From positions 1 through 64,000 of the forward strand of contig CAZIAK010000029.1 of the NCBI GenBank assembly GCA_964537035.1: a stretch of 64,000 bases of DNA, written 5' to 3'. Within the stretch, counting starts at the first letter, position 1. Each line of letters begins with the position of its first letter. This DNA is from CAZIAK01 sp964537035 (lineage in GTDB: Bacteria; Planctomycetota; B15-G4). This document shows positions 8,940 to 20,976 of the stretch, one piece after another. The translations under genes were made by a program, and so were the position numbers. Under the pieces are notes generated by a model. It was not told the origin of the DNA, ran no database searches, and saw only the letters and a list, made by a program, of their open reading frames with translations.

Positions 8940-10499
8940 GTGAATCGCAACCCAACCCTTGGCCTCCTGGCCGCCGCCGTCCTGGCTATCGGAGCTACTG
9001 ATCTCTCCGCCCAGGTCTCTTTCATCACCGGTACGGTCGTCGACGCGTTCGGCGCGGTGCAGCCCTCCGTCAACATCGCCGTGGAGAACAACGGCAGCGG
9101 TGGCGACCCCGACGTCTTCAACGGCGGCACCAACCTGTTCGGCAACTTCAACACCACCGTCGACCCCGCTGGCACGTATGACGTGGTCTTCAGGCCCGCG
9201 GCCCCGAACCTGATCACCAGGATCATCGATGTGCCAATTTCAGGCACCCTGGACATGGGCACCGTGGTCATGGACCTGGGTGTGATCCTCTCCGGTCGCT
9301 TGCTCGACCCCCTGGGCCTGCCAGTGGATGGTGTCAATCTCGACCTCGTCGATCTGGACACGGGCAACCAGGTAGAGCTCACCGGCGACAAGAGCGACGC
9401 CCTGGGCCAGTTCGCCTTCGCCATCCCCACGGGCAACTTCGAGCTGCGCCTCAACGCGACCCCGGTTCCCTTCCCCGTGCTCGCTTCCCAGGCCTTCGAC
9501 ATCACCGTCACCGGTGACACGAACCTGGGCGACATCACGATGCAAGAGGGCTTCAAGATCACCACGATCGTGCAGCAGGCAGGCTTCGTCCCCGTGGAGA
9601 ACGCTGACACCGACACGGTGGACGTGCTCACCGGCGACAAGCTCTACACCCCGGGCGACAACACGGACGCCTTCGGCCTGGTCACCGTGACCGTGCCTGC
9701 GGGCAACTACCATTTTCAGATCTGTGCGCCCCCGGGGTCGCAGCTGGTGGACCATGAGATCACTCCTGTGCTCGTGGCTGCCAACGTGAACCTGGGCCTG
9801 ACCGTGATGGAAGCGGGCATGACCCTCACCGGCACGGTGGTCGACTCCGGTGGTCAGCCCATCGCTGGCATCGACATCGACGTGGAGGACTCCACGACGC
9901 TGCTCAAGCAGCTCACCTGCAATGACAACACCAACGGCGCTGGGGTCTATTCGGTGGTCGTGCCGGCGGGCACCTGGAACGTGCGTTTCACGCCGAAGTT
10001 CAGCCAGCCCTACGGCACGGCCGAGGTCTTCAACGTCGCTGTCGCCGGGACGACGACCGTGAACGGCCAGCTCCCCGACTGTGCCTTCAGCACCCAGTAC
10101 GGTGCGGGCGTCGCCGGTGCAGGTGGCCTGGTGCCCTTGCTGTCGTCGTCTGGCGGTGCGCCGCGGTTGGGCAACCCTGACTACACCGTCGAGCTGTCCA
10201 ACGGGCTGGGCGGCGCGGTGGCGCCGGTCATGCTCGGCTTTGGCGCCGGAGCGTTGCCCTTCAAGGGTGGCGTGCTGTTGATCGACCTGACAGCCGGCCC
10301 CTTCTTGCTCTTCAACCTGCCCCTCAGCGGTCCCGCCGGAGTGCCGGGAGCAGGTTCGTTCAGCCTTCCTGCGGCGGTGCCCGTCGACCCCGTCATCGTG
10401 GGCTTCAGCATCTACGTGCAGTTCTTCGTCCCCGACCCGAGCGTGCCCTTGTTCGGGCTGGCCTTCAGCAACGGTCTGCAGATCACCTACTGCGACTGA
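8940..10499 (+). CDS. Secreted protein with carboxypeptidase-regulatory-like repeats and PFKGG C-terminal module
   Basis: A 519-residue protein from a GTG start at 8940, chosen because an AGAGGAG ribosome-binding site lies just upstream and a clean signal peptide follows (MNRNPTLGLLAAAVLAIG, cut near LSAQ). Four successive units of about 85 residues carry the pattern GTVVDxxGxPxxGVxIDVED with a 'VTVPAGNYHFQ/VVPAGTWNVRF' end. This is the prealbumin-like carboxypeptidase-regulatory fold. The last 140 residues match the C-terminal module of other secreted proteins here (LPFKGGVLLIDL ... FSNGLQITYCD). Likely an extracellular or surface structural protein with no enzymatic motif. The lipoprotein gene begins 10 bp later. 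Confidence 0.75.
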   Translation: MNRNPTLGLLAAAVLAIGATDLSAQVSFITGTVVDAFGAVQPSVNIAVENNGSGGDPDVFNGGTNLFGNFNTTVDPAGTYDVVFRPAAPNLITRIIDVPISGTLDMGTVVMDLGVILSGRLLDPLGLPVDGVNLDLVDLDTGNQVELTGDKSDALGQFAFAIPTGNFELRLNATPVPFPVLASQAFDITVTGDTNLGDITMQEGFKITTIVQQAGFVPVENADTDTVDVLTGDKLYTPGDNTDAFGLVTVTVPAGNYHFQICAPPGSQLVDHEITPVLVAANVNLGLTVMEAGMTLTGTVVDSGGQPIAGIDIDVEDSTTLLKQLTCNDNTNGAGVYSVVVPAGTWNVRFTPKFSQPYGTAEVFNVAVAGTTTVNGQLPDCAFSTQYGAGVAGAGGLVPLLSSSGGAPRLGNPDYTVELSNGLGGAVAPVMLGFGAGALPFKGGVLLIDLTAGPFLLFNLPLSGPAGVPGAGSFSLPAAVPVDPVIVGFSIYVQFFVPDPSVPLFGLAFSNGLQITYCD

Positions 10500-10508
10500 C
10501 CTCGTGAC

Positions 10509-12823
10509 GTGAGCGTTGCGTTGTCTCCCAATCGCCAGACGCTGCTCTGTGCTCTGCTGCTGATCCTCCCGATGGTCGTCCCCGCGTGCAGCGGGCGGCT
10601 GTCGGGAGGAGGCGGCGGTTCGGGGGTGCCCACAGCTCCGCCAACGGTGCTGCCGCCCTTGCAAGAGGCCGCGCCCCTGGCCGCGCCTACCCTGATCTCA
10701 GCGGTCCCTGACCTGGACCGCCTCGTAGTGCGTTGGAGCGCGGCCGATCAGGCCGTGGTCTTGGCCCTGTTCGTGGGCCCCGATCCGAACACGCTGTTCG
10801 ACGGTGCGCCTGTGGCCAATCCGCTCACGGGGGACTCGCTGATCGTCACGGGCTTGCCCAGCGGTGGCAACCTCACCGCGGGCCTGGCGCGCGTGGTCAG
10901 CGGCGGCTTCGAACCCACGGGCACCCTGCTCACGGTGACCATGAGGGCGCCGGTCTTCGTGGACGTTGCCGCGAACCCCGTGGGTGCCGACGGACTCTCG
11001 CCGGCCACCGCGTACCCGACCATGTTTCCGGCCCTGCTCGACGGTCTCATCGCTGGCGGCGCCAACATCTGGATCGCCGGAGGAAACTATCCTCCCTCTG
11101 CACTGCCCGTGTTTCCCAACGTGCACTTGTACGGTGGCTTCGCTGCCGACTTCGCCCTGGAGACTCGGGACCCGGTGGCGCAGCCGTCCATCCTGCCGGG
11201 CCTTGCGGGCCAGCAGGTCGTGGACATCGACGGCCCGGGTCTGGTGGTGCTCGATGGGTTGGTGCTGGACGGCCAGGCCGCGGCCAAGGCGGGCCTGCAA
11301 GCCATCAACGCTCCCATCGAGCTGCGGGGCGTGACCATCCTCAACTGCCTCGGCCCCGGGCTGCGCTTGCGCGGGGACCTCTTCGCCGAAGCGGTGCCCA
11401 TGGTGCTGGTGGACTGCATCATGCTCGGCAACGCCGCCGAGGGCGCGTCGATCATCGGGGCGGTAGGACTGGTCGCGCGGGGCTGTCGCTTCGAGAGCAA
11501 CGTGCAGGAGGGTGCCGACTTCGACGACCTGACCATCGATGTGTTCAAGGACGTCGCCGTTGGCTTCACCGACTGCCGCTTCGCCGGCAACGGCACGGAA
11601 GGCCTCGACCTCGACATGGCCGCACCGCTGCTCGGCTTCCCGGGGGGCGACTTCGACGTGTGCATCGAGAACTGCGTCTTCGAGCAGAACGGCACCACCG
11701 GCCTGCTGCTCGACGTGGACTTCGACGCCCCGTCGGGAGCCCGGGCCACGCTGATCTTGCGAGGCGTGGTCGCCCGGGCGAACCGCCTGCACGGCGTGCA
11801 TCTCGACCCGGATGCCACGGCGACGATCTTCATCGACAGCATGGTCTCCACGGCGAATGGCGGGGACGGCCTGCTGGTCTCGTCAGATGTGGTCCCCGTG
11901 GTGGTGACCGTGGCTCACTCCGTGCTGGCCGCGAACCTCGGTGCAGGCGCGCGGACCATCGACGGCCAGGCCGGGTTGGTGCTCAGCCATGTGCTGGTGG
12001 CGGGCAACGGCGGCGGGGGCGCTCGTGCTGAGCCCGGGGCCATCGGCGCGGTGTCCAGTGTGGCCTGGTTGCAGACGGACCCTTGGGTGTCCGTGACCAC
12101 GCACCGTGTGGTCACCGCAGACGATCCGTTGCAGCCGGCTCTTGGTCGCCTGCCCGTGCTCTACACCCAGGTCACGGCGTGGGACGAGAACGCTCCCGAG
12201 ACCTTGAACGTCGCGGCCATGCCTGATCTGGCGGCTGCCCTTGAGAGCGACGCCGACGGTGTCTCCAGGCTCATCACCGGCAGCATGGGCGCGGCCAGTG
12301 TCGCCGTCGACCCCGCACCCCTCGCGCTGACCGTCCCCGCATCGCTCACGGCGTTTCCCGACGGCGTCGACGTGCTCGAAGACTATCGCGCCCTGCCTGG
12401 TGGCGTTGCGGACGGCGCGGGCATGGCGCCGCTGATGGCCCCGGCCGTAGACGCCGGGCCCCTGCCCATCGTCACGGACGCCGTGCCCGGGCTGCTCGAC
12501 CTGTCTGGCCCCCGATCGTTCTCTCTGGCGACCACTGCGCCGGCTCTGGGTGCCACGCTCATGGCTGGCGACTCGGTGACCCTGACATTCGACGGCGGAG
12601 TGCTCGACCCTGCCACCGTTGACGGGGTCAGCGTGGTGGTGCGCGATGGGAACGGCGCGGTGCAGCCAGCAGTCGCCGCCGTGATGAACGACGCCCTGGT
12701 CGTGTCTCCCGCTGGGTCGGGGTGGACGGCCGGGCCGCTGCTGATCGAGCTGCACAACCTGCTGGCTTCCCTGACGGGGGAGCCCCTCGCTTCACCACTG
12801 ATGCTGCCCTTCGAGGTCTCGCC

Positions 12824-12827
<4 letters not shown>
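10509..12827 (+). CDS. Lipoprotein with right-handed parallel beta-helix
   Basis: 772 residues from a GTG start. The lipoprotein signal ends in VVPAC with Cys27 as lipidation site, followed by a Gly-rich linker. After a fibronectin-like segment (about 60-145) comes a beta-helix region (about 150-520) with pectate-lyase-like rungs such as GVTILNCLGPGLRLRG, VDCIMLGNAAEGASI and VCIENCVFEQNGTTGLLLDV. The C-terminus resembles an Ig-like domain (LTFDGGVLDPATVDGVSVVVRDGNG). It lies 10 bp behind the repeat protein and shares an ATGA overlap with the enzyme gene downstream, so the three form one unit. It may bind or process polysaccharide, but no catalytic residues can be assigned. Confidence 0.72.
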
Positions 12828-14929
<2,102 letters not shown>

Positions 14930-15200
14930 GCCCTGGGGCGGGGCTTGGGGGCTTCGGTCCAGATTCTGGACAGCCCTCAGACGACTGACCAGTTCTTGGA
15001 CGCGGCCCTGGTCCCAGGTGCGGCGTCGAGGGCGTCCGTTGAGCCCAGAATGCCTTTGAACTGTTGTTTCTGTCACGAATCCGTGAACTGGCACGTTTCG
15101 GCACGGTTCTTGAGAGGCCTCAAGAGGAGCCTGGCCCCCAGCGGGTCGGGATCCGTAGCTGACCCCCTTGCCGTGACCCCCTGTTCGGACGCCTGATTCC

Positions 15201-17150
15201 GTGATCGCCCACAGTCTACGAGCCCGCTTGATCCTGGCCTTCCTGGCCATGGTGTCGCTGCTGCTGGTGGTGGGTGTGGCCTCGTTCACGATCCACAGCG
15301 GCGTCCAGAGCGACGTGGCCTCTCTCGGCGCACGGCGTGGTGTGGATCTGTCCCGGCTCGATCAGGGCGATCTGGCATTGGAGATCGAGGGCCACTGGGA
15401 CCCCTCGGGCGTCTTCATCGCCAAGGACGTCGATGCCCTGCCCTGGCAGCGGCGGCCACGGCTGCGGGGGCCGATTCAGTCTCTGAACCTGGCTGAGAGT
15501 ACGGTGACCCTCTATGGGCGGGCCCTGGTGGTCGACGAGGCCACCACGTTCGATCCCGAGGGCAGGAGCCTGGCTGATCTGTCCCTGGGCCAGCGGGTCG
15601 AGGTCGTCTGTGAGCCGGAGGACGGCCTGTGGCGGGCCCGGCAGGTCCGCACCGACGGGGTCAAGGCGAGCGACAAGATCAAGGGGCTGGTCAGCGCGGC
15701 GGCCCCCGACGGAAGTCAGCCGCTGCAGGCTCGGTTGCACGATCTGCCCATCGACCTTCACGAGGTCGGGGGGGACGCCCCGGACAGCGCCATGGCCCAC
15801 ATCGAGACGGCCACCCGCATGCTGTTGGCCCTCTCCGAATGTCGCGCGGTGGTGCGCGAACTGGTGGCCCGTCCCCTGGATGTTCAGCGCTCTGCTGGGG
15901 AGGCTCGTTCGGCACGCCCCGCAGCGGAGCGCTTGCTGCGAGCCCAGCTGGCTTTCATCGGCGAGCTCGACCACGCCCACGGAGCCTTGGCCGGCCGGGA
16001 TCCCGATGCGCCCTTGGCTGCGCTCGCGCGCTGGGTCGACCGGCTGCTCTCTCGGCAGCTGGCGCTCTCAGGGCACATGGCCACGTTCCTTGATCTGCTC
16101 GACGATGACGAGGCGGCTGCTGGCGAGTACGTGGCCAGCGTGTTCGACCCGTTTCTCGTGGACGAGCTTCAACCCCTGGTCAACGCCTACCTGGGCGAGA
16201 GCCAGGAGGAGTTCAGCGACCAGCTGCGGCTGATCGTGGCCCGGGGCGCACAGACCACCCGTCTGGCCCTGGCGGTGTCGGGATTGGCGCTGATCCTGGC
16301 CCTGGCCTTGGGGGTGGCCGTGTGGCGCTCCGTGCATCGCCCGATCGCCACCTTGCAGCGGGCAGCTCTGCGCCTGGCCAGGGGCGGTCTGGACACCCGG
16401 GTGAACCTGCCCCGTCAGGACGAGTTCGGCACCCTGGCCCGGGCCTTCAACACCATGGCCTCCGAGCTGCAACGCACCACGATCTCCATCGAAGAGAAGG
16501 AGCTGCTGTTGCGCGAGGTGCACCACCGGGTGAAGAACAACATGCAGGTGGTGTCGAGCCTCCTGGCCATGCAGGCGGGGGACTGCGACGACCCGGCCAC
16601 CGCAGCGAACCTGGCCGAGAGCCAGGGTCGCATTCGCTCCATGGCCTTGATCCACGAGCAGCTCTACCGCTCGGACGACCTGGCCCGCATCGACGTGCCC
16701 AGCTATCTGGAGCTGCTCACACAACAGCTGGCCCGATCTCAAGGGCAGGACCTGGCCATCGACGTGCAGCTGCGGGTGGACGATGTCGCCGTCGACTTCG
16801 ACCAGGCCATGTCGTGTGGGCTGATCATCAATGAGCTGGTGACCAACGCATTTCAGCATGCCTTCCCTGCGGGTGGCGCGGGCACGATCCGCATCACCTT
16901 GGGGGCGGGCCCTGACGGCCTCTGCCGGCTGCGAGTGACCGACGACGGTCGCGGCTGCCCGGCGGGCGAACTGCGAGGGGCCGGCGCCGCCGGTCCCGCC
17001 ACCCTCGGCGCAAGCCTGGTGACCATGTTGGTGCGCCAGCTCGAGGGAGAGATGACCATGGGCAGGGACGACGGCACGGACGTGACCATCGACTTCCCTG
17101 GCCGCGCGCCCCAGGCGCTCCCCGAGTACCAGGTTGAGCTCGTGCCATGA
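15201..17150 (+). CDS. HisKA_2-type sensor histidine kinase with DUF5666-like sensor region
   Basis: 649 residues from a GTG start. TM1 is at about 10-35 (LILAFLAMVSLLLVVGVASF) and TM2 at about 352-374. Between them lies a periplasmic region whose first part (about 55-175) is DUF5666-like (IEGHWDPSGVFIAKDVDALP; PIQSLNLAESTVTLYGRALV), then a helical part. A HAMP linker follows TM2. The phosphoacceptor box is LLREVHHRVKNNMQVVSSL, with His441 as the probable site, typical of HisKA_2/HWE-like kinases. The ATPase has the N-box NELVTNAFQHAF and the G1 box VTDDGRGCP. Its stop overlaps the receiver-glycosyltransferase start as ATGA, marking that protein as the cognate partner. Confidence 0.88.
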   Translation: MIAHSLRARLILAFLAMVSLLLVVGVASFTIHSGVQSDVASLGARRGVDLSRLDQGDLALEIEGHWDPSGVFIAKDVDALPWQRRPRLRGPIQSLNLAESTVTLYGRALVVDEATTFDPEGRSLADLSLGQRVEVVCEPEDGLWRARQVRTDGVKASDKIKGLVSAAAPDGSQPLQARLHDLPIDLHEVGGDAPDSAMAHIETATRMLLALSECRAVVRELVARPLDVQRSAGEARSARPAAERLLRAQLAFIGELDHAHGALAGRDPDAPLAALARWVDRLLSRQLALSGHMATFLDLLDDDEAAAGEYVASVFDPFLVDELQPLVNAYLGESQEEFSDQLRLIVARGAQTTRLALAVSGLALILALALGVAVWRSVHRPIATLQRAALRLARGGLDTRVNLPRQDEFGTLARAFNTMASELQRTTISIEEKELLLREVHHRVKNNMQVVSSLLAMQAGDCDDPATAANLAESQGRIRSMALIHEQLYRSDDLARIDVPSYLELLTQQLARSQGQDLAIDVQLRVDDVAVDFDQAMSCGLIINELVTNAFQHAFPAGGAGTIRITLGAGPDGLCRLRVTDDGRGCPAGELRGAGAAGPATLGASLVTMLVRQLEGEMTMGRDDGTDVTIDFPGRAPQALPEYQVELVP

Positions 17151-18886
17151 CCCAGCGCACCATTCTCATCGTCGAGGACGAGCTGATCGTCCAGATGCAT
17201 CTGTCCGGCATCGTCAGCGGGCTGGGTCATCGTGTCTCGGGCACGGCGATCAGCGGTGCTGAGGCCCTGGCTGCTGCCGCCGAGACGGCGCCCGATCTCG
17301 TGCTCATGGACATTCGCCTGGCGAACGGCGACGACGGCGTGGAGACCGCCCGGCAGTTGCGCGAGCGCTACGGCTGCGCCGTGATCTTCGTCACCGCCTA
17401 CGCTGACCCGGAGACCATCGCCCGCACCAGCGACGTCCTGCCGGCGGGCTACGTGGTCAAACCCTTCACGGGCGCAGAGGTCCACGCGGCCATCACCACG
17501 GCCCTGGGCACCTTGGCGCGGCAACAACAGATGGAAGCTCAGGTCGCTGTACAAGCCTCGGCACAGGCTGCGCTGCAACCCTCGGCGCGGGCCGTGGCTG
17601 CGCAGGATGAGCACAACGGCGTGACCCTGGCTCACGACCCGGATCGTGCCCGTCACGCCCGGTCGTTCGGTGAGTCCACCCGCTTGCTGGTGTACTCCCA
17701 CGATACGTTCGGTCTCGGTCACCTGCGCCGTAGCCTCAAGCTGATTCGCGCGTTGACCGCCGAGCACCCTGACCTCTCCACACTGCTGGTCACGGGCTCG
17801 CCCATGGTCCATCAGTACCAGATGCCGGAGGGCACCGACTACCTGAAGCTGCCGGCGGTTCGCAAGGTGGCGCCCACGGCCTACGAGGCCCGCTCGCTGA
17901 CCATGTCAGGAGAGAACATCCAGGGCATGCGGAGCAACTTGTTGTTGCGCACCGTTCGTGACTACGACCCTGACGTGCTCCTGGTCGATCACTCGCCGCT
18001 GGGCATGAACGGCGAGCTGCTCCCGGCGCTCCGTTGGCTCAAGGAGCAGGGCCGGGCCGTGCGTCTGTTGGGCTTGCGTGACATCATTGATGCGCCCGAA
18101 ACGGTCGTCCCCCAGTGGACGGAAGGCGGGGTCTACGACGACCTGCAGCAGTACTACGACCACGTGCTCGTCTACGGCGACCGGGCGGTGTACGACACCG
18201 TGGGCAACTACGAGTTTCCCGAAGTGTTGGCAGAGCGGACGCGCTTCCTCAACTATGTCAGCCATCTGCTTCCGGGGCAGGTTGCAGACGAGGGCGCGAC
18301 CGAAGGCAGCGCCGACGTGGTCCCCCACGATGGGCGGCCCCTGGTAGCGGTCTCGATCGGCGGTGGTGACGGGGGGGCGGACTCGGTCATCGGTCCCTTC
18401 CTCGATATGCTCGCCCGATTCAAAGACCGCATCAGCTTCACCACCGAGATCCTCACCGGCCCCTTCATCAGCGCCGATCGGGAGCAGCACTTTCGGGATC
18501 AGGCCCGGGACCTGCCGGTGAACCTGACCACCTTCGTGCCTGCACCCACGAGCATCTATGCCCGGGCGGATCTGGTGGTGGCCACGGCCGGCTACAACAC
18601 CACTACCGAGCTGCTGGCCTGCGCACGGCGGGCGATCTTCATACCCCGGGTCATGCATCGTCAGGAGCAGCTGATCAGGGCCCGGAGCATGGACGAGCTG
18701 GGCCTCGCCCGCTGCTTGCACCCCGATGACGTCACCCCGGAGCGCTTGCTGGAGGAGATCGAACGGGCGTTGGCCGACCCCTCCGAGCCGCTCACCGAGG
18801 GCAGGGCTCGCCAGCTGGTGCCCCTCGACGGGGCCAAGCGGTTCGCCGCGTTCTGCGGCAGCCTGCTTCTGGGAGCCGCGGAGTAA
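17147..18886 (+). CDS. Response regulator fused to a COG4671/MurG-like glycosyltransferase
   Basis: 579 residues. The receiver domain (1-125) is complete: acidic pocket Glu10-Asp11, phosphoacceptor Asp55 in LVLMDIRLANG, Thr83 and Lys105 (VVKPF). A low-complexity Gln/Ala linker (about 125-175) joins it to a GT-B glycosyltransferase of the COG4671 'predicted glycosyltransferase' type, opening LLVYSHDTFGLGHLRRSLKL. Its C-terminal donor site resembles MurG (VVATAGYNTTTELLACARRA, then IPRVMHRQEQLIRA). There is no DNA-binding domain. The direct inference is that phosphorylation by the overlapping histidine kinase gates sugar transfer. Receiver domains joined to this enzyme family are not a standard output architecture that I recognise. 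Confidence 0.88.
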   Translation: MTQRTILIVEDELIVQMHLSGIVSGLGHRVSGTAISGAEALAAAAETAPDLVLMDIRLANGDDGVETARQLRERYGCAVIFVTAYADPETIARTSDVLPAGYVVKPFTGAEVHAAITTALGTLARQQQMEAQVAVQASAQAALQPSARAVAAQDEHNGVTLAHDPDRARHARSFGESTRLLVYSHDTFGLGHLRRSLKLIRALTAEHPDLSTLLVTGSPMVHQYQMPEGTDYLKLPAVRKVAPTAYEARSLTMSGENIQGMRSNLLLRTVRDYDPDVLLVDHSPLGMNGELLPALRWLKEQGRAVRLLGLRDIIDAPETVVPQWTEGGVYDDLQQYYDHVLVYGDRAVYDTVGNYEFPEVLAERTRFLNYVSHLLPGQVADEGATEGSADVVPHDGRPLVAVSIGGGDGGADSVIGPFLDMLARFKDRISFTTEILTGPFISADREQHFRDQARDLPVNLTTFVPAPTSIYARADLVVATAGYNTTTELLACARRAIFIPRVMHRQEQLIRARSMDELGLARCLHPDDVTPERLLEEIERALADPSEPLTEGRARQLVPLDGAKRFAAFCGSLLLGAAE

Positions 18887-19015
18887 CGGCAGGGGGCCAG
18901 CCCCGTCTCTCCTGAGGAGGTCGATATGTGTCTGAACCTCAAGAATCAGCGAGGAGGAGCCCCTTTGAGCCCGTTTGCATCCGACCCACCTGTTCGCTTC
19001 ACCGATCCTGTGTCA

Positions 19016-19035
19016 GGATGACAGGGCTGTCATCC
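19016..19035. promoter_or_regulatory. Inverted repeat, operator- or terminator-like
   Basis: A perfect 9-bp inverted repeat GGATGACAG/CTGTCATCC with a 2-bp spacer. It lies 130 bp after the receiver-glycosyltransferase stop and about 70 bp before the next start. There is no T-tract, so an operator dyad upstream of the propeller gene is as likely as a terminator. Confidence 0.4.
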
Positions 19036-19102
19036 CACGCCGAAGCCCTCCCTTGCACACTCCGGGATGGCCCGGGGCTCCGTTGAGCGAGGTACCTCTC
19101 TG

Positions 19103-20935
19103 ATGTTTTCACTACGCGAATCCGCTTCTGTCGCCCTCTGCATCTCCATGTTGGGTGTGGCGACGCAGGGGCAGACCATGCCCCTGGCCTTGGCCGAGGG
19201 AGGAGGGGGCAGCAGCTTCACCCTCTGGGCCTACGACGAGAACACGACCGCGGTGAGCCAGAGCCTTCAAGGGGTCGAGTTCTTGTCCGTCGACCTGGCG
19301 GGTTACGCGCCCGTCGACCGTTTACGCCTCGACCGACCCGGCCTGACGGACGAAAACGGGGCGGCTCTCTACGTGCGCTTGCCCGGCGGAGGCAGTCTGT
19401 ACCGAGTGGGCATCAATGGCGGCACCGGCCTGTTGGTGCTGAGACCTGACGGCTCGTGGTCCCTGCCCCTGGTCGTGCCCGATGGGGCCGACGGCACGGA
19501 GGGCATGCTGGAGACCCTCCATGTCTCCACGGACGGGACCTTGGCGCTGGTGGCCACAGATCTGTCCCAAGGGGGCGACGTGCTGGTGGTCGACCTGACC
19601 ATGGGTGTGGCGCCCGTGGTTCTCACCTCTGCCTTGCCGTCCCTGGACGTGGACGACGACTCGCTGCGGGTCTCCCCCGGCGGCGCCTGGTTCGTGGCGG
19701 ATGACGTGCTCATGCGAGCCGACCTGAGCGCAGCCTCGAACGCCGCACCCGTAGACTTCTCAAGCCTGGGATTGCCCGGCGTGCCTGTTCAGCCGGAGCT
19801 GGCCCTCGCCCCCTTCGAAGATGTGGTGGCCTTGATCGTGGGCGACGACTCGGCCGCGTGGCAGATCGTCACCGTGCCCGCGGTGGGCCTGCCCAGCCTG
19901 ATCACGGACACACCGTCGAACTACGACCTGCCTACTTACGACCACGACCTGGGCCCGTGGCTGGCCCTGAGCCCGGACGGTTCCATGGTCGCCTACCGCA
20001 AGGTCATCGGCACGAGCATTGAGCTGTATGTGCGCGAGGTCGACGCCAGCCTGCCCGAGATGCACCTCACCGCAGCGCCCGTGTTTCCGGCCTACCTCGA
20101 CATCGTGGGTGTGCTCGCCTTCAACTTCGATCGCATCCTCTGCTTCTTCTCGGGGGACCTGACCCTGAGCGGTTTGCAGTCTGCAGACACCATCGGGGCG
20201 GGAGAGATGTACGCCGCTGATCTCACCAGCCCGGGTCAGGTGACATTTCACAACGTGAGCCTGACCAATGGTCAGAGCGTCGCCCCCTTCACTGCGCTCT
20301 CCACCCTCTACTTCTCAGAGGTGGTCTTCGATCCCACCGGGATGAACTTCCTCATGTCCGGGCCCCTGCCTGACGAGCAGGAGCTGCTCTCCACGTTCAG
20401 GGTCTACCCGGTCCAGTCTGGTAGTGGGGTGTCGACCCTTCTGTCTGGCATCGAGCAGCAGCCGGACCTGATCTCCGTGGGGGACCAGGTGCTGGTGACG
20501 TCCAAGCCTGACGAGGACCTGCTGCCCCCACCCAGCTCGGGCAGTTCTGCCGACGTCGATCTGGATGTGAGCCTGCTTGTTCCGGGTACGGGGTCAAATC
20601 TGGCACTCAACTCGCTGCTCTCGGTTCCCGACGGCATTGACCTCGACCGCTACACGCTCCATCGCGACGGCACGTGGTTGGCCATGGTGGCCACCGTCGA
20701 TGTGGGCTTCGAGGTGCCCGTGCTGTTGCACGTCGCCAGCGGTATGCCCCTGCTTCCCACCTGGCCCCTGGTGTCAGAGGTCGCTCCGGCCATCGCCTTC
20801 TCGTCGTCAGGCAACCTCTACGTCGGGCTCGGTGCCGTGAACGGACCCTACAAGTTCGCGGGCTTGCCCACTGACGGCACGGTGCCGTTCATCGTGCCCT
20901 TGCCCATGGCCTTCGGCTTCCCCCTGGCTCACTGA
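19103..20935 (+). CDS. Secreted beta-propeller-like protein
   Basis: 610 residues from the ATG at 19103, preferred over the one at 19067 because an AGCGAGG site precedes it and the signal peptide then begins cleanly (MFSLRESASVALCISMLGV). Repeated blade-like units are visible, for example LALSPDGSMVAYRKVIG, LRVSPGGAWFVADDVLM and LHVSTDGTLALVATDLS, which resemble WD40/TolB-type propeller blades. No catalytic motif or membrane anchor is seen. It converges with the sigma-54 activator gene 41 bp away. Function unknown; probably extracellular binding. Confidence 0.65.
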   Translation: MFSLRESASVALCISMLGVATQGQTMPLALAEGGGGSSFTLWAYDENTTAVSQSLQGVEFLSVDLAGYAPVDRLRLDRPGLTDENGAALYVRLPGGGSLYRVGINGGTGLLVLRPDGSWSLPLVVPDGADGTEGMLETLHVSTDGTLALVATDLSQGGDVLVVDLTMGVAPVVLTSALPSLDVDDDSLRVSPGGAWFVADDVLMRADLSAASNAAPVDFSSLGLPGVPVQPELALAPFEDVVALIVGDDSAAWQIVTVPAVGLPSLITDTPSNYDLPTYDHDLGPWLALSPDGSMVAYRKVIGTSIELYVREVDASLPEMHLTAAPVFPAYLDIVGVLAFNFDRILCFFSGDLTLSGLQSADTIGAGEMYAADLTSPGQVTFHNVSLTNGQSVAPFTALSTLYFSEVVFDPTGMNFLMSGPLPDEQELLSTFRVYPVQSGSGVSTLLSGIEQQPDLISVGDQVLVTSKPDEDLLPPPSSGSSADVDLDVSLLVPGTGSNLALNSLLSVPDGIDLDRYTLHRDGTWLAMVATVDVGFEVPVLLHVASGMPLLPTWPLVSEVAPAIAFSSSGNLYVGLGAVNGPYKFAGLPTDGTVPFIVPLPMAFGFPLAH

Positions 20936-20976
20936 GCTGCGAGCAGCACGAAGACCACGACCAGTAGCACTGACCC

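Noticed and set aside
9240..10664. Long minus-strand open frame opposite the secreted repeat protein
   Set aside because: It mirrors a real gene with signal peptide and domain repeats; its His/Gly/Gln-rich product has no domain. Such shadows are expected at this GC content.
15100..15114. Sigma-54-like GGCACGGTTCTTGA upstream of the histidine kinase
   Set aside because: The -24 half fits, but the essential GC at -12 reads GA, and an overlapping alternative has wrong spacing. Not strong enough to call.
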